Origin: Streptomyces sp. DSM 110735
Lineage (GTDB): Bacteria; Actinomycetota; Actinomycetes; Streptomycetales; Streptomycetaceae
Assembly: GCF_016482685.1 (NCBI RefSeq)
Contig: NZ_JACYHF010000001.1
Coordinates: 186,001-250,000, forward strand
Direction: 5' to 3'
DNA length: 64,000 nt
Both the position numbers and the translations under genes were made by a program. This document shows, one piece after another, positions 63,319 to 64,000 of this stretch. Below the pieces are notes generated by a model. The model did no database searches. It saw only the letters and a program-made list of their open reading frames with translations, and was not told where the DNA came from. Every line of letters begins with the position of its first letter. Position 1 is the first letter of the stretch.

Positions 63319-64000
63319 CACAGGTCTCCGAAGGTCAGCCGGGCCACCCACTTGGTGTTGTGCACGCCGGGCAGCGCGGGCACGATGATCCGCGCCGGAT
63401 AGCCGTGGTCGAGGGACAGCGGCTCGCCGTTGACGTACAGGGCGAGCAGGGAGCGCGGGTCGGACACCTGGTTGGCGCGCAGCGCCGCGCGGCGGAAGGC
63501 GCCGTGCCGTTGCAGCGACTCCACGAGCAGGTCCACCGCCCCCGTGTCGTACCCGGCGAGCGCGGCGAGGTCCCGCAGCCGGACCCCGCGCCACCACTGG
63601 TCGGCGGTGGACCAGCCCTCGACGCAGGCGATGGGCAGCGAGGAGCTGTGCTGGGGCAGGCGGAGCAGATCGGCGCGGCCGAGCCGTACGGTCCCGGCCG
63701 GCCCGGTGACGACCAGCCGCCAGGCGTCCGCGCTCGTCTCGGACTCGGTGATCCCGGCGTAGGCGGCCGTCTTGTTGATCTGGAAGCCGTTCGGTCCGCC
63801 GCCCGGGTCGGCGCCGCCGTGCGGCGCGAGCAGCGCGGTACGGCGCAGGGGACCGCCCAGGCTCTGCCCGACCGTGGTCAGGAACAGCAGCAGCGAGGAC
63901 GCGCCGACCAGGCGCAGCGCGCCCCGGCGCGAGACGGTGGGCTCGGCGGGACGGGCGGAGGCGAGACCCGCCTCGTCGGCAGGGTGCGCGGAGACCACGC
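63318..64000 (-). CDS. Molybdopterin-dependent oxidoreductase, C-terminal part (cut by window edge)
   Basis: About 227 residues visible. A twin-Arg-like VSRRGALRLVGASSLLLFLT segment is followed by the sulfite-oxidase-type molybdopterin domain with the Cys ligand in LPIACVEGWSTADQWWRGVR-LRDLA and a C-terminal YPARIIVPALPGVHNTKWVA-RLTF. It should oxidise a small sulfur-type substrate at the membrane or outside. The frame is open to the window edge, so the N-terminus may be missing and a larger membrane-anchored protein is likely. Confidence 0.85.
   Translation of the reverse strand, partial: VVSAHPADEAGLASARPAEPTVSRRGALRLVGASSLLLFLTTVGQSLGGPLRRTALLAPHGGADPGGGPNGFQINKTAAYAGITESETSADAWRLVVTGPAGTVRLGRADLLRLPQHSSSLPIACVEGWSTADQWWRGVRLRDLAALAGYDTGAVDLLVESLQRHGAFRRAALRANQVSDPRSLLALYVNGEPLSLDHGYPARIIVPALPGVHNTKWVARLTFGDL

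Overview
The window is chromosomal DNA of a Streptomyces (or very close relative). The GC content is very high, start codons are often GTG, ribosome sites are G-rich, and the gene families are typical of the genus: HspR-type heat-shock control, SARP regulators, CU044_5270 proteins and SUKH/deaminase toxins. Most of it is core chromosome. The dnaK-grpE-dnaJ-hspR operon, clpB, dcd, an EtfD-like iron-sulfur protein and two parS sites suggest a position not far from oriC. No integrase, transposase gene or CRISPR array was seen.

Layout. 0-12.2 kb: the start of clpB with an HspR operator; an F420/PPOX-type protein; a small exported peptide coupled to a degenerate Rieske-like protein, facing two paralogous LuxR-type regulators; a 169-bp hairpin element at the stop codon of a sugar-binding lipoprotein gene; then the hspR/dnaJ/grpE/dnaK operon with HspR operators. 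12.2-23.8 kb: EtfD-like protein, ABM monooxygenase, FG-GAP protein, Yip1-like protein, phosphoribosyltransferase, dcd, tRNA-Gly(CCC), a nuclease-like gene, a VapBC-like pair with a palindromic operator, and an ECF sigma factor with its membrane partner. 23.9-31.1 kb: a polymorphic toxin locus (SUKH/deaminase protein, P-loop/beta-propeller protein, CpnT-like toxin with a C-terminal deaminase, SUKH-4-like immunity), then an HTH-TM protein and a DUF4232-like protein.

31.2-48.5 kb is accessory DNA. It holds a secreted beta-propeller protein, a Shedu-type nuclease with a coupled small partner, a ParB-like DGQHR protein, a three-gene operon of unknown function (unknown protein, P-loop ATPase, zinc-ribbon/winged-helix protein), a methyltransferase/GT-B pair, and a conflict module. 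That module contains an NLR-type NB-ARC/TPR protein and a small membrane-directed protein that share the same RHIM/BASS3-like amyloid motif. They lie on either side of a SARP-NB-ARC-TPR regulator. This is the most interesting system seen here.

48.6-64 kb: a PrmC-like methyltransferase, an HTH regulator, a sulfonate/taurine uptake operon (leaderless cysteine-rich leader peptide, permease, binding protein, ATPase, TauD-like dioxygenase whose 3' end encodes two parS sites), glycosyltransferases, an epimerase, a two-component system, and a glycosyltransferase/DUF2064/methyltransferase operon facing a truncated molybdopterin oxidoreductase gene.
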